Below are positions 38,884 to 47,820 of a stretch of DNA of 64,000 bases, piece after piece (the stretch's first letter is position 1; every line of letters begins with the position of its first letter). Source of the DNA: Tubiluchus corallicola (lineage: Eukaryota; Priapulida; Priapulimorpha; Priapulimorphida; Tubiluchidae); NCBI GenBank assembly GCA_030141605.1, contig JAQGDQ010000365.1, positions 106,643-170,642 of the forward strand, read 5' to 3'. The notes beneath the pieces were generated by a model. The model was not told where the DNA came from, ran no database searches, and saw nothing but the letters and a program-made list of their open reading frames with translations. The translations under genes were made by a program, and so were the position numbers.

Positions 38884-40608
38884 ATGCATAAGGAGTGGGA
38901 GTTAAAACAGGTGGAGGGTGGCAATGATGCCAAGCATCTTTCTGCTGCATTGAATATTGATATTGCTATTGCCAATCTATTGGTTCACCGTGGAGTGAGG
39001 ACATTTGATGAGGCCCGCTCATTTTTTCGTCCCGAAATTACACATCTTCACGACCCTTTTTTAATGAAAGAGATGGAGAAGGCTGTTTGGCGTATTCAAA
39101 AAGCTGTTGAAGGTAATGAGAAAGTGTTAGTTTTTGGTGACTATGATGTTGATGGAATCACATCGGTTGCCATGATGTACACATTTCTGAAAGATAAAGT
39201 TTCTAATATTGGATATTATATTCCTGATCGCTATACTGAGGGGTATGGTGTTTCATTAAAGGGGGTTGAGTTTGCAAAGGAGAATGGATATTCGCTTATG
39301 ATTGTACTTGATTGCGGTATAAAAGCGGTGGGTGAAGTTGCACAGGCAAATAGTGTTGGGGTTGATGTAATAATTTGCGATCATCATACTCCAGGGGATG
39401 AAATGCCTAATGCTGTTGCAATATTAAATCCTAAACAACCCGGATGCGAATACCCATACAAAGAGTTGTCGGGTTGTGGTGTGGCTTTTAAACTACTGCA
39501 GGCTTTTTGTATAAGGCGGGATATCCCGGAGGAGGTATTTTTAAACTTTCTTGACCTGGTAGTAGTAAGTATAGCGTCTGATATTGTCACTATCACAGGG
39601 GAGAATAGAGTGCTGGCTTATTATGGTTTGAAGAAATTAAATTCTGATCCGTCGGTTGGATTAAAGGCTCTGATAATACAGTCAGGAATAAACAGCCGCA
39701 TAAAGATAAATGATATCGTATTTAGAATAGGACCTCGCCTAAATGCCTCTGGTCGAATCAAACATGGGAAAAAATCTGTAGAGATGCTTCTGGCAGAGGA
39801 TGAGGGCAGGGCTACTGCAATAGGGAAAGAGATAGATTTGTGCAATGAAGCCAGAAAAGCACTTGATAGGAGCATTACTGAGGAAGCGCGGGAAATGCTT
39901 GATAGTTGCAATGAGCTTCAGTACAAAAAATCAACAGTTCTGCACAAGGCAGGATGGAATAAGGGTGTATTGGGAATTGTTGCTTCGCGGTTAACAGAAT
40001 ATTACTATCGTCCCACTGTAGTTTTGGCAGAGTCGAATGGTGTGGCTACAGGTTCGGCACGTACAGTTAATGGGTTTGATCTGTATGAAGCCATTGATTC
40101 CTGCTCCGAGCTACTGGATTCATATGGAGGGCATATGTATGCGGCGGGACTATCACTGAAGCTTAAGCACCTACCTGAGTTTAAGATAAGGTTTGAAAAA
40201 TTTGTGGAAGATAATATAGAGAAGCATCAGTTGACCCAAAGGATAGAAGTTGATGCAAAAGTATCACTGTCAGACCTGACCCCTAAGTTTTTTCGCATAC
40301 TGAGGCAGTTTGAGCCTTTCGGGCCAGGCAATATGAGGCCTGTGTTTATAACGGAGGATGTTATGGATTCCGGCAACAGTCGTTTAGTGGGGCAAGGAAA
40401 TAAGCATTTAAAACTGGATTTGATAGAGGCCAATAGCTCTTCTACTGTATTTGCGGGAATTGCTTTTTCGCAGTCAGAGCATTTTGAAACGATAAAGAAG
40501 TCACTGCCTTTTAATATCTGCTACGTGATATCTGAGAATGAGTTTCGCGGCAAATCGTATGTGCAGATGGACGTACGCGACATTCACATTCGCTCCGGGC
40601 AGAGATAA
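38884..40608 (+). CDS. recJ: Single-stranded-DNA-specific exonuclease RecJ
   Basis: 574 residues. It digests single-stranded DNA 5' to 3' in recombination and mismatch repair. DHH phosphoesterase motifs are visible: VFGDYDVDGITSVAM, LDCGIKA, and ICDHHTPGDEMP near residue 165. RIGPRLNASGR, then the DHHA1 domain with GGHMYAAGLSLK, and the C-terminal OB-like domain follow. It is complete. It is the last gene before the assembly gap at 40625. Confidence 0.95.
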   Translation: MHKEWELKQVEGGNDAKHLSAALNIDIAIANLLVHRGVRTFDEARSFFRPEITHLHDPFLMKEMEKAVWRIQKAVEGNEKVLVFGDYDVDGITSVAMMYTFLKDKVSNIGYYIPDRYTEGYGVSLKGVEFAKENGYSLMIVLDCGIKAVGEVAQANSVGVDVIICDHHTPGDEMPNAVAILNPKQPGCEYPYKELSGCGVAFKLLQAFCIRRDIPEEVFLNFLDLVVVSIASDIVTITGENRVLAYYGLKKLNSDPSVGLKALIIQSGINSRIKINDIVFRIGPRLNASGRIKHGKKSVEMLLAEDEGRATAIGKEIDLCNEARKALDRSITEEAREMLDSCNELQYKKSTVLHKAGWNKGVLGIVASRLTEYYYRPTVVLAESNGVATGSARTVNGFDLYEAIDSCSELLDSYGGHMYAAGLSLKLKHLPEFKIRFEKFVEDNIEKHQLTQRIEVDAKVSLSDLTPKFFRILRQFEPFGPGNMRPVFITEDVMDSGNSRLVGQGNKHLKLDLIEANSSSTVFAGIAFSQSEHFETIKKSLPFNICYVISENEFRGKSYVQMDVRDIHIRSGQR

Positions 40609-40624
40609 GGTTTTATGACAAGAG

Positions 40625-40635
40625 NNNNNNNNNNN
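40625..40635. other. Assembly gap (11 N)
   Basis: Eleven undetermined bases. The sequence after the gap is the interior of an IS256 left end, and by comparison with copy 1 at least 39 bp of that end are absent. The N count therefore does not give the real gap length. Confidence 0.98.
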
Positions 40636-40665
40636 AGGGTTTGGCTATTTATAGCTGGACCCTTT
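40636..40665 (-). mobile_element. IS256 copy 3, left-end fragment separated by the nested copy
   Basis: Identical to bases 17133-17162 of copy 1 (AGGGTTTGGC...GGACCCTTT), ending with GACCCTTT. The same 8 bases open the other part of copy 3 at 42004-42011. So this is the left piece of copy 3, split by insertion of copy 2. Its terminal inverted repeat is lost in the N gap. Confidence 0.88.
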
Positions 40666-42003
40666 GACACTGTTTCACAAAGTGTGTAAACTAAAAAAAT
40701 ACCGAGGGTTTGGCTATTTATAGCTGGACCCTTTTTTCAAATATAACTAAGAACTGATTCAAGACAATGCCCCAGTTTCTGATTGGCATTGACCATTTTT
40801 TAGTTGCTTCTCTGGTTGCCAAAAATACAGATTTCATTACAGCCTGGTCTGACGGGAATGAAAGTTTGTTTTTTGTGTATTTTCTGATTTTTCCGTTGAG
40901 ATTCTCAATCAGGTTGGTTGTATAAATTATCTTTCTGATTTCCAGCGGAAACTCAAAGAATACTGTTAGGTCTTCCCAGTTGTCTCGCCAGCTTTTAATT
41001 GCGTAAGAGTATTTATCCTCCCAAGCTGATGCAAAATCTTCTAAAGCTGCTTTTGCAGCCTCTTTTGTAGGGGCATTATAGATTTGCTTCATATCTTTTG
41101 TAAATGCCTTTTTATCTTTCCAAACCACGTATCTGCTTGCGTTACGGATTTGATGAACAACACATATTTGTGTTTTCGATTCAGGGAAAACAGTTCGGAT
41201 AGTATCTGTAAAACCATTCAAGTTATCTGTTGCCGTAATCAGAATATCGTTAACTCCACGGGCTTTTATATCGGTAAGTACGTTCATCCAAAAGGCAGCG
41301 GACTCATTCTTGCCCAACCATAAGCCAAGAACCTCTTTTTTCCCATCTCTGCGAAGTCCTACGGCAATGTAAACGGTTTTGTTGATGACCTTAGAGTTCT
41401 CCCGCACTTTAAATACAATGCCATCCATCCAAACAATTAGGTATACAATTTCCAGAGGTCGGTTCTGCCACGCTACAATGTCGTTGGTGACTGAATCGGT
41501 AATCCTTGATATGGTGGATGTAGAAACTTCAAAACCGTATAGCTCCCGAATTTGCTCTTCAATATCGCTATTACTCATTCCTTTAGCATAAAACGAAACA
41601 ATGATATTCTCTAAGCCATCGACCATGTTCCCTCCTTTGGGTACAATCATCGGATTAAACGAAGCATCACGGTCTCGGGGACCCTGAATGTTGGATTCTC
41701 CCAGAGTGGTTCGGACTCTCTTCTCTGAATAGCCATTGCGGGCATTCTGATTATCCGATTTTTGATTCTTATCATAGCCTAAATGACCATCGAGTTCTCC
41801 TTCAAGCATCTTTTCAATGCCTCGTTTTTGGAGCTCTTGTAAAAAACCATTGAGCTCTTCCCCTGAATTAAACTGTTCAAGGAAATCATCATTTAATAAA
41901 TCTTCTTTTTTCATTACTGTCTAAAGTTTTAAAATTAAACAAAAAAATGCCGAGGGTTGCAACCCTCGGCATTTTCTATTTACACAGTTTATGAGATAGT
42001 GCT
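40666..42003 (-). mobile_element. IS256-family insertion sequence, copy 2 (complete, nested in copy 3)
   Basis: 1,338 bp with both 25-bp imperfect inverted repeats, ending ...GATAGTGCT at 42003. It is flanked by the 8-bp repeat GACCCTTT at 40658-40665 and 42004-42011, both derived from the interior of copy 3. Same orientation as copy 3. Its transposase gene is intact, so it is the best candidate for an active copy. Confidence 0.92.
40718..41914 (-). CDS. IS256-family transposase (copy 2, intact)
   Basis: 398 residues, the usual IS256 length. The DDE triad is Asp164 (VWMDGIVF), Asp230 ([10 protein letters not shown]) and Glu337 ([11 protein letters not shown]). A transposase_mut-type N-terminus with [26 protein letters not shown] is present. 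The stop codon lies in a hairpin (GGGTCCAGC...CCAAACCC) followed by T residues, a likely terminator. It differs from copy 3 at a few residues, for example Ile176 and Ile216 where copy 3 has Val and Met. Confidence 0.94.
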   Translation of the reverse strand: MKKEDLLNDDFLEQFNSGEELNGFLQELQKRGIEKMLEGELDGHLGYDKNQKSDNQNARNGYSEKRVRTTLGESNIQGPRDRDASFNPMIVPKGGNMVDGLENIIVSFYAKGMSNSDIEEQIRELYGFEVSTSTISRITDSVTNDIVAWQNRPLEIVYLIVWMDGIVFKVRENSKVINKTVYIAVGLRRDGKKEVLGLWLGKNESAAFWMNVLTDIKARGVNDILITATDNLNGFTDTIRTVFPESKTQICVVHQIRNASRYVVWKDKKAFTKDMKQIYNAPTKEAAKAALEDFASAWEDKYSYAIKSWRDNWEDLTVFFEFPLEIRKIIYTTNLIENLNGKIRKYTKNKLSFPSDQAVMKSVFLATREATKKWSMPIRNWGIVLNQFLVIFEKRVQL

Positions 42004-43191
42004 GACCCTTTTTTCAAATATAACTAAGAACTGATTCAAGACAATGCCCCAGTTTCTGATTGGCATTGACCATTTTTTAGTTGCTTCTCTGGTTGCCAAA
42101 AATACAGATTTCATTACAGCCTGGTCTGACGGGAATGAAAGTTTGTTTTTTGTGTATTTTCTGATTTTTCCGTTGAGATTCTCAATCAGGTTGGTTGTAT
42201 AAATTATCTTTCTGATTTCCAGCGGAAACTCAAAGAATACTGTTAGGTCTTCCCAGTTGTCTCGCCAGCTTTTAATTGCGTAAGAGTATTTATCCTCCCA
42301 AGCTGATGCAAAATCTTCTAAAGCTGCTTTTGCAGCCTCTTTTGTAGGGGCGTTATAGATTTGCTTCATATCTTTTGTAAATGCCTTTTTATCTTTCCAA
42401 ACCACGTATCTGCTTGCGTTACGGATTTGATGAACAACACATATTTGTGTTTTAGATTCAGGGAAAACAGTTCGGATAGTATCTGTAAAACCATTCAAGT
42501 TATCTGTTGCCGTAATCAGAATATCGTTAACTCCACGAGCTTTCATATCGGTAAGTACGTTCATCCAAAAGGCAGCGGACTCACTCTTGCCCAACCATAA
42601 GCCAAGAACCTCTTTTTTCCCATCTCTGCGAAGTCCTACGGCAATGTAAACGGTTTTGTTGACGACCTTAGAGTTCTCCCGCACTTTAAATACAATGCCA
42701 TCCATCCAAACAATTAGGTATACAGTTTCCAGAGGTCGGTTCTGCCACGCTACAATGTCGTTGGTGACTGAATCGGTAATCCTTGATATGGTGGATGTGG
42801 AAACTTCAAAACCGTATAGCTCCCGAATTTGCTCTTCAATATCGCTATTACTCATTCCTTTAGCATAAAACGAAACAATGATATTCTCTAAGCCATCAAC
42901 CATGTTCCCTCCTTTGGGTACAATCATCGGATTAAACGAAGCATCACGGTCTCGGGGAACCTGAATGTTGGATTCGCCCAGAGTGGTTCGGACTCTCTTC
43001 TCTGAATAGCCATTGCGGGCATTCTGATTATCCGATTTTTGATTCTTATCATAGCCTAAATGACCATCGAGTTCTCCTTCAAGCATCTTTTCAATGCCTC
43101 GTTTTTGGAGCTCTTGTAAAAAACCATTGAGCTCTTCCCCTGAATTAAATTGTTCAAGGAAATCATCATTTAATAAATCTTCTTTTTTCAT
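41989..43191 (-). CDS. IS256-family transposase (copy 3, altered C-terminus)
   Basis: 400 residues, nearly identical to copy 2 over 395 residues. Insertion of copy 2 removed its natural end (RVQL-stop). The frame now continues into the right inverted repeat of copy 2 and ends RVSTIS-stop. Catalytic residues are intact, so the protein may still work, but the element lacks an attached left end. Confidence 0.9.
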   Translation of the reverse strand: MKKEDLLNDDFLEQFNSGEELNGFLQELQKRGIEKMLEGELDGHLGYDKNQKSDNQNARNGYSEKRVRTTLGESNIQVPRDRDASFNPMIVPKGGNMVDGLENIIVSFYAKGMSNSDIEEQIRELYGFEVSTSTISRITDSVTNDIVAWQNRPLETVYLIVWMDGIVFKVRENSKVVNKTVYIAVGLRRDGKKEVLGLWLGKSESAAFWMNVLTDMKARGVNDILITATDNLNGFTDTIRTVFPESKTQICVVHQIRNASRYVVWKDKKAFTKDMKQIYNAPTKEAAKAALEDFASAWEDKYSYAIKSWRDNWEDLTVFFEFPLEIRKIIYTTNLIENLNGKIRKYTKNKLSFPSDQAVMKSVFLATREATKKWSMPIRNWGIVLNQFLVIFEKRVSTIS

Positions 43192-43280
43192 TACTGTCTA
43201 AAGTTTTAAAATTAAACAAAAAAATGCCGAGGGTTGCAACCCTCGGCATTTTCTATTTACACAGTTTATGAGATAGTATT
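42004..43280 (-). mobile_element. IS256-family insertion sequence, copy 3, main part
   Basis: It continues copy 3 after the nested insertion. The right inverted repeat is present, but the last three bases are ATT instead of GCT. It overlaps the 3' end of rsgA, whose stop codon lies inside the repeat. Its target duplication cannot be checked because the left end is in the gap. Confidence 0.88.
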
Positions 43281-44321
43281 ATCTTTTTTATAGTTCTTAA
43301 CCATTTTACCAAAGTCTTTGTCTTTTTTGCGTTTCTCTGCAACCGTAGATTCGAAGTGTTCTTTTTCTCTTTCCAACTTCAAGTAGTTTTCGTAAGAAGA
43401 TTTTTCGATGACTCCATTCTCAACAGCTTCAAGGACAGCACAGCCAATCTCATTGATATGAGTACAGTCTTTAAACTTACATTCTTCTGCCAGACTGTAA
43501 ATAACATCGAATGTTGTTTCAAGCCCATAGGAGGAATCTGTAATTCCCACTTCTCTCATTCCCGGGTTGTCGATTAAAACTCCTCCATTTTCTAGAACAA
43601 TCAGCTCCCTGTGACTTGATACGTGCCGTCCTTTGTTTGAGCTTTCGCTAATCTCTCCGGTTTTCATCACATTTTTTCCTGACAAATTATTCAGCAAAGT
43701 AGATTTGCCAACTCCTGACGATCCCAACATACAATAAGTTTTACCTTTTGCTATAGTTTTGGCCAGGCCCTCGTACCCAATGCGGGTTTCGTTGCTTATG
43801 GCAAAAACAGGAGTGTCTTTAATACGCTGTTTTATGTTTTCTATTAACTCTGCAATCCGCTGTTTATCTATTAAATCAATTTTTGTTAAAATGATAATAG
43901 GTTCCACTTTCCCTGCATAACAAATAGTCAGAAATCTTTCAAACCTGTTAATACTAAAATCCCTATCGATGGCTTGCATTAAAAATGCATAGTCAATATT
44001 TGTGGCAATAATCTGAACCTCGCCATGGTGCCCAACGGCCTGTCTTTTAATCGTTGAAAATCTTGGTAGTATCTTGTGAATGATTGCACTTTCAGCATCG
44101 AAAATGGTGAGTGCCACCCAGTCGCCAACTGCAGGGAAATCTTCTCTGCTTTTTGCTGTGAATCGCATGTTTCCAATTATCTCGGCTTCAAATTCGCCAC
44201 TTTTTGTACGAACCACGTATCGTTCTTTGTGCTCCGTTATGACGCGTCCAACTTCAAAATCACCTAGAGAATTCTTAATTCTATAGTCTTCAAAGTCCTT
44301 AGTATATCCTAAATCGTACAT
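43266..44321 (-). CDS. rsgA: Ribosome small subunit-dependent GTPase A (RsgA), accessory type
   Basis: 351 residues. It has the circularly permuted GTPase order G4 (TKID, 146-149), G1 (GSSGVGKST, 200-208), G3 (DNPG, 251-254). A zinc site of Cys281, Cys286, His288 and Cys294 follows. RsgA helps mature the 30S subunit. The longer N-terminus (EDYRIKNSLGDFEVGRVI) is like secondary copies rather than the core 300-residue gene, so this may be a paralogue. The last residues, TIS plus stop, are supplied by the IS256 inverted repeat, so the native C-terminus is probably shortened by a few residues. Its start is only 5 bp from a truncated gene, leaving no room for a normal promoter. Confidence 0.9.
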   Translation of the reverse strand: MYDLGYTKDFEDYRIKNSLGDFEVGRVITEHKERYVVRTKSGEFEAEIIGNMRFTAKSREDFPAVGDWVALTIFDAESAIIHKILPRFSTIKRQAVGHHGEVQIIATNIDYAFLMQAIDRDFSINRFERFLTICYAGKVEPIIILTKIDLIDKQRIAELIENIKQRIKDTPVFAISNETRIGYEGLAKTIAKGKTYCMLGSSGVGKSTLLNNLSGKNVMKTGEISESSNKGRHVSSHRELIVLENGGVLIDNPGMREVGITDSSYGLETTFDVIYSLAEECKFKDCTHINEIGCAVLEAVENGVIEKSSYENYLKLEREKEHFESTVAEKRKKDKDFGKMVKNYKKDNTIS

Positions 44322-44325
44322 ACAA

Positions 44326-44616
44326 TCATACTCGTGGCCTATTATCTAAAATGCTTGCTTCTCCAAATGACTGCCCTGTAATCAAATAATTTAGCAAGTC
44401 TTCTTTTTTTTGGTGTATATTTTGCTTAACTACAGCTATTCCATTGGCTATTATATATAGCTTATCCCCATTATCTCCTTGGTTTACGATAATATCGTCT
44501 TTTTTAAATTTTTCTATAAAGAAGCAAGGGATAATATTCTCTATAATCTTTTGGTTCAAATTACCAAAAAGAACGGAATTTTTTAAACACTGCTTTATGT
44601 TTTCTTGTGCGCACAT
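44326..44616 (-). pseudogene. Truncated cyclic-nucleotide-binding (Crp/Fnr-like) domain gene
   Basis: 97 codons from the ATG at 44614-44616 (MCAQENIKQCLKNSVLFGNL). The cNMP-binding beta-barrel reads well up to GQSFGEASILDNRPRV, then hits a stop. In intact relatives the DNRPRSA.V phosphate cassette continues for at least another 20-30 residues. The break falls exactly where sequence composition changes and rsgA begins. The upstream frame extends to 44709 but lacks family character. Confidence 0.75.
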
Positions 44617-44750
44617 GCTTTCACTCTCCCAAAGGTTTAGTAAAGGCAAAGATATTAATTTCTTAAGATAATTTGGGCAACGCTGCAAACAAAAAGGATG
44701 AAACTTCAAAGCTTTTCTTTTGGTTATAGAAAAATATCAACTTTAAAGCA

Positions 44751-45500
44751 CTATTTTTTCCACACATAAGACGCTGTAAACAGAAATGCAGGGAAAACAG
44801 CACTATTATCAGAGGAGGGAATGAGGTCAATTTTTCTAATAAAAGCATCAAGATTAAATCCTACACCGAATTGGAAAAACGATGTTTTTGAGGCTTGCAC
44901 TGCCATGTTTAGCTGCGCTCTCATGACAACTCCCGGCACTACGGATGTTCCTTTAAAACGAAAAAAACTCGCCCTATCTACTATTTCTGAAAAAGAAACG
45001 TCAGTAGTATAAGGTACTTCTTTTATCCCACCATCTTTTTCTATTTTAACATAGTAAGGTTTTTCTATTCCAAGGTTTATTCCTGCTGACACGTTAGCCC
45101 TTAATACTACGCCCGCCACAATAGAACGCTGTGCGATTGTGTGTTCTAGGTTATATAAGAATCTTAAATTATATAAATAGTTGGCTTTGCCTAAAATGAA
45201 AGCGCCATATTGAGGTGTTTGATATTTCTCTTCTTGTGGGTGTTTTAAGTTGGTAATATTGGCTTCTATACCATGAAGCAAGTTGTCGCGAAATATCCAC
45301 ATTCGCTTAGTTCCTATTCCTCCTATCCACCCTGTATTAGTACCTATAAGCAAACTAAAATGCCACTCTATTGTTCGACTGTCAATATCTAATGTATCCT
45401 CATGTTGTAAGGTAGATGATTTTTCAAACATACTTTGCCCTTGAGCTTGAGCAATTGCAGAAGTGCTAATTAGCAATATAGATAGAAGTATCCAGCGCAT
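44751..45500 (-). CDS. Predicted outer-membrane or secreted beta-rich protein
   Basis: 249 residues. A signal peptide (about 1-18, ending AIAQAQG) is clear. Alternating hydrophobic and polar residues, many aromatic residues, and a C-terminal end in aromatic plus lysines (ASYVWKK) suggest a small beta-barrel. No family recognised. It lies 82 bp after rny on the same strand and may be cotranscribed with it. Confidence 0.65.
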   Translation of the reverse strand: MRWILLSILLISTSAIAQAQGQSMFEKSSTLQHEDTLDIDSRTIEWHFSLLIGTNTGWIGGIGTKRMWIFRDNLLHGIEANITNLKHPQEEKYQTPQYGAFILGKANYLYNLRFLYNLEHTIAQRSIVAGVVLRANVSAGINLGIEKPYYVKIEKDGGIKEVPYTTDVSFSEIVDRASFFRFKGTSVVPGVVMRAQLNMAVQASKTSFFQFGVGFNLDAFIRKIDLIPSSDNSAVFPAFLFTASYVWKK

Positions 45501-45582
45501 GAGTTTATTTTCTTAGCAAAACACCAGCAAAGGTAAGGTTAAGTTATTAAAAATAAAAATAATATTTATCTTTTGCCTGCTT

Positions 45583-47142
45583 CTATTTGGCAAATGCAAC
45601 GGATCTTGTTTCTCGTATAGCTGTAACTTTTATTTGCCCTGGGTATTGCATTGTTTCTTGTATTTTTTGAGAAATATCAAATGATATTTGTTGTGATTTT
45701 GTATCATCAACAACATCGGCATCTACTATAACTCTCAATTCTCTTCCTGCTTGTATTGCAAAACATTTGTTAACTCCATCAAAGCTCAAAGCAATTTCTT
45801 CTAGCTCTTTTATGCGCTTTATATAAAGCTCCATAATTTCTTTTCTTGCACCCGGTCTTGAGCCTGAAATGGCATCACATACCTGCACAATGGGAGCCAT
45901 TAATGTAAGCATTTCTGTCTCGTCATGATGGGCTCCAATGGCATTGCAAACATCAGGATGTTCATTATATTTTTTAGCAAGTTCCATTCCTAGCAAAGCA
46001 TGTGGGATTTCGGGCTCTTCTGTCCATACTTTTCCAATATCATGCAATAGCCCTGCTCTTCTAAGTAGTTTGGCGTTCAGCCCAAGGTTAGAACCCATTA
46101 CAGCACATAAGTTAGCAACTTCGCGAGAGTGTTGCAGTAGGTTCTGCCCATACGATGATCTATAACGCAGCCTACCTATTAATTTTACTAATTCGGCATG
46201 CATTCCATGCACTCCCAAATCTATACATGTTTTTTCTCCTATTTCAATAATATCCTCTTGTATTTGCTTGGTTACCGTTCTTACTACTTCTTCTATTTTT
46301 GCAGGGTGTATTCTGCCATCTGTAACCAATTTTTGCAGTGCAAGGCGTGTAACCTCTCTTCTTACTGGATCAAATCCTGAGATAATGATTGCATCGGGGG
46401 TATCATCAATTATAATTTCTACTCCTGTTGCACTTTCTAGTGCTCTTATGTTTCTTCCTTCTCTTCCTATTATTTTTCCTTTTATATCGTCACTTTCAAT
46501 GTTAAATATAGAAACGCAATTTTCTATTACTGTTTCTGTCGCTGTGCGCTGAATTGTTTCTATTACTACTTTTTTAGCTTTTTTGGCTGCTGATATTTTT
46601 TCTTCTTCAAAAATTTCTTTTGCATAAAGTGATGCTTTTATTTTTGCTTCATGCTTCAATACTTTTATCAAGTTTTCTTTTGCTTCTTCTGCTGATAAAT
46701 TGGCTGCTTTTTCTAAAACTTTTACTTGTTCATTGGTAAGCCTATCTAATTCGATTTTTCTTTTATTAAGCAATTCCAATTGGGTATTAAGTTCTTCTTT
46801 TCGCTTTGTGTTTTCTTGTTTGTCAGAAGCCAACTCTTTCCATTGCTTATCAATGGCTTGTTCTTTTTGTTTTAATTGGTTTTCGGTAGATAGTATTTGA
46901 TTTTTTCTCTTATTGGCTTCTTCTTCAAATTGGGTTTTAATTTGCAGGTATTTTTCTTTTGCCTCAAGTATTTTATCTTTTTTGAGGTTCTCTGCTTTTA
47001 TTTTTGCTTCTTTTAAAATGAAATCTGAGTCTTTTTCTGCTTTTAAAGTTTTTTGTTTTAAAACCATTTTTGAAAGGAAAAATCCACTTGTGCTTCCTAT
47101 CAATAATGCAATGATAGCAATTATAATTACTGTTATTGTCAT
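45583..47142 (-). CDS. rny: Ribonuclease Y
   Basis: 519 residues from the ATG at 47142; a Met eight codons upstream is in frame but less conserved. One N-terminal membrane helix (about 3-25) anchors it. A long coiled coil (30-205), a KH domain (GKIIGREGRNIRALE) and an HD domain with LLHDIGK as metal site follow. It starts mRNA decay by endonuclease cleavage at the membrane. Order pheT, coiled-coil protein, zapA, rny is kept in many Bacteroidota; zapA ends 53 bp before this start. Confidence 0.94.
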   Translation of the reverse strand: MTITVIIIAIIALLIGSTSGFFLSKMVLKQKTLKAEKDSDFILKEAKIKAENLKKDKILEAKEKYLQIKTQFEEEANKRKNQILSTENQLKQKEQAIDKQWKELASDKQENTKRKEELNTQLELLNKRKIELDRLTNEQVKVLEKAANLSAEEAKENLIKVLKHEAKIKASLYAKEIFEEEKISAAKKAKKVVIETIQRTATETVIENCVSIFNIESDDIKGKIIGREGRNIRALESATGVEIIIDDTPDAIIISGFDPVRREVTRLALQKLVTDGRIHPAKIEEVVRTVTKQIQEDIIEIGEKTCIDLGVHGMHAELVKLIGRLRYRSSYGQNLLQHSREVANLCAVMGSNLGLNAKLLRRAGLLHDIGKVWTEEPEIPHALLGMELAKKYNEHPDVCNAIGAHHDETEMLTLMAPIVQVCDAISGSRPGARKEIMELYIKRIKELEEIALSFDGVNKCFAIQAGRELRVIVDADVVDDTKSQQISFDISQKIQETMQYPGQIKVTAIRETRSVAFAK

Positions 47143-47194
47143 AGTTATTAAATTAAGTATGAACAACGAAAAACGTTCTATCCAACGAGGTGAT

Positions 47195-47494
47195 TTAACT
47201 TATTGACGAGATAGTGTTATTTATGCTTTTTAATTTATGCAGAATTTTATGATTTTCGTCTTGATATAACTCTTCCTTTTGTGTCTTTTGAAAAAGATTA
47301 TCAAATGCTACAAAGAAAAGTAAATCTTGTTTATCTCCAACTCTTAAATTCAACTTTTCTTTGTATGTTTTCATTGCTTGGTTTAAGCTTTCTGCTGTAC
47401 GTCGTACTTGGTCTTCTTTATCTTTTTCTACAGTTAATGGATAATTTCTGCCTGCAACTGTTACCGTTACTGTTATGGTAGCTTTTTTATTCAT
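47195..47494 (-). CDS. zapA: Cell division protein ZapA
   Basis: 99 residues. The ZapA fold is seen in ITVTVAGRNYPLTVEKDKEDQVRRTAESLN followed by a long helix. It bundles FtsZ protofilaments at midcell. It lies between a small coiled-coil gene and rny on one transcript. Confidence 0.88.
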   Translation of the reverse strand: MNKKATITVTVTVAGRNYPLTVEKDKEDQVRRTAESLNQAMKTYKEKLNLRVGDKQDLLFFVAFDNLFQKTQKEELYQDENHKILHKLKSINNTISSIS

Positions 47495-47514
47495 ACATCT
47501 ATGTTATAAGACAC

Positions 47515-47820
47515 TTATAGCTCAAAGTGTTGTATACACTCGTCTATCTCCTTCACATAATGGTCTATCTTTTTTTTTACCTCTAATAATTCTTTTTCGT
47601 TTTTGTTATTCTTTATTGTATTTATTGTATAATTCGAATTTATTTGAGCTCTAAAATTAGAAATTTGAGACTCTTGTTGTTTTAATGTATTCTCTAATTT
47701 TTCATTTTTTACTTTTAGCTGCTGACATTTCATTTTCAAGTTATTGCGTTCATTTACCAACAAAGCTACTTTGCGTTCTAATAATTGCAACTCTTCTCGT
47801 ATTTTTTTACTTATTGTCAT
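47515..47820 (-). CDS. Small coiled-coil protein (possibly ZapB-like)
   Basis: 101 residues, almost entirely heptad-repeat coiled coil from 5 to 62, with a short helical tail. Its ATG overlaps the end of pheT by 4 bp. Position before zapA suggests a division role like ZapB, but the sequence alone cannot show it. Confidence 0.75.
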   Translation of the reverse strand: MTISKKIREELQLLERKVALLVNERNNLKMKCQQLKVKNEKLENTLKQQESQISNFRAQINSNYTINTIKNNKNEKELLEVKKKIDHYVKEIDECIQHFEL

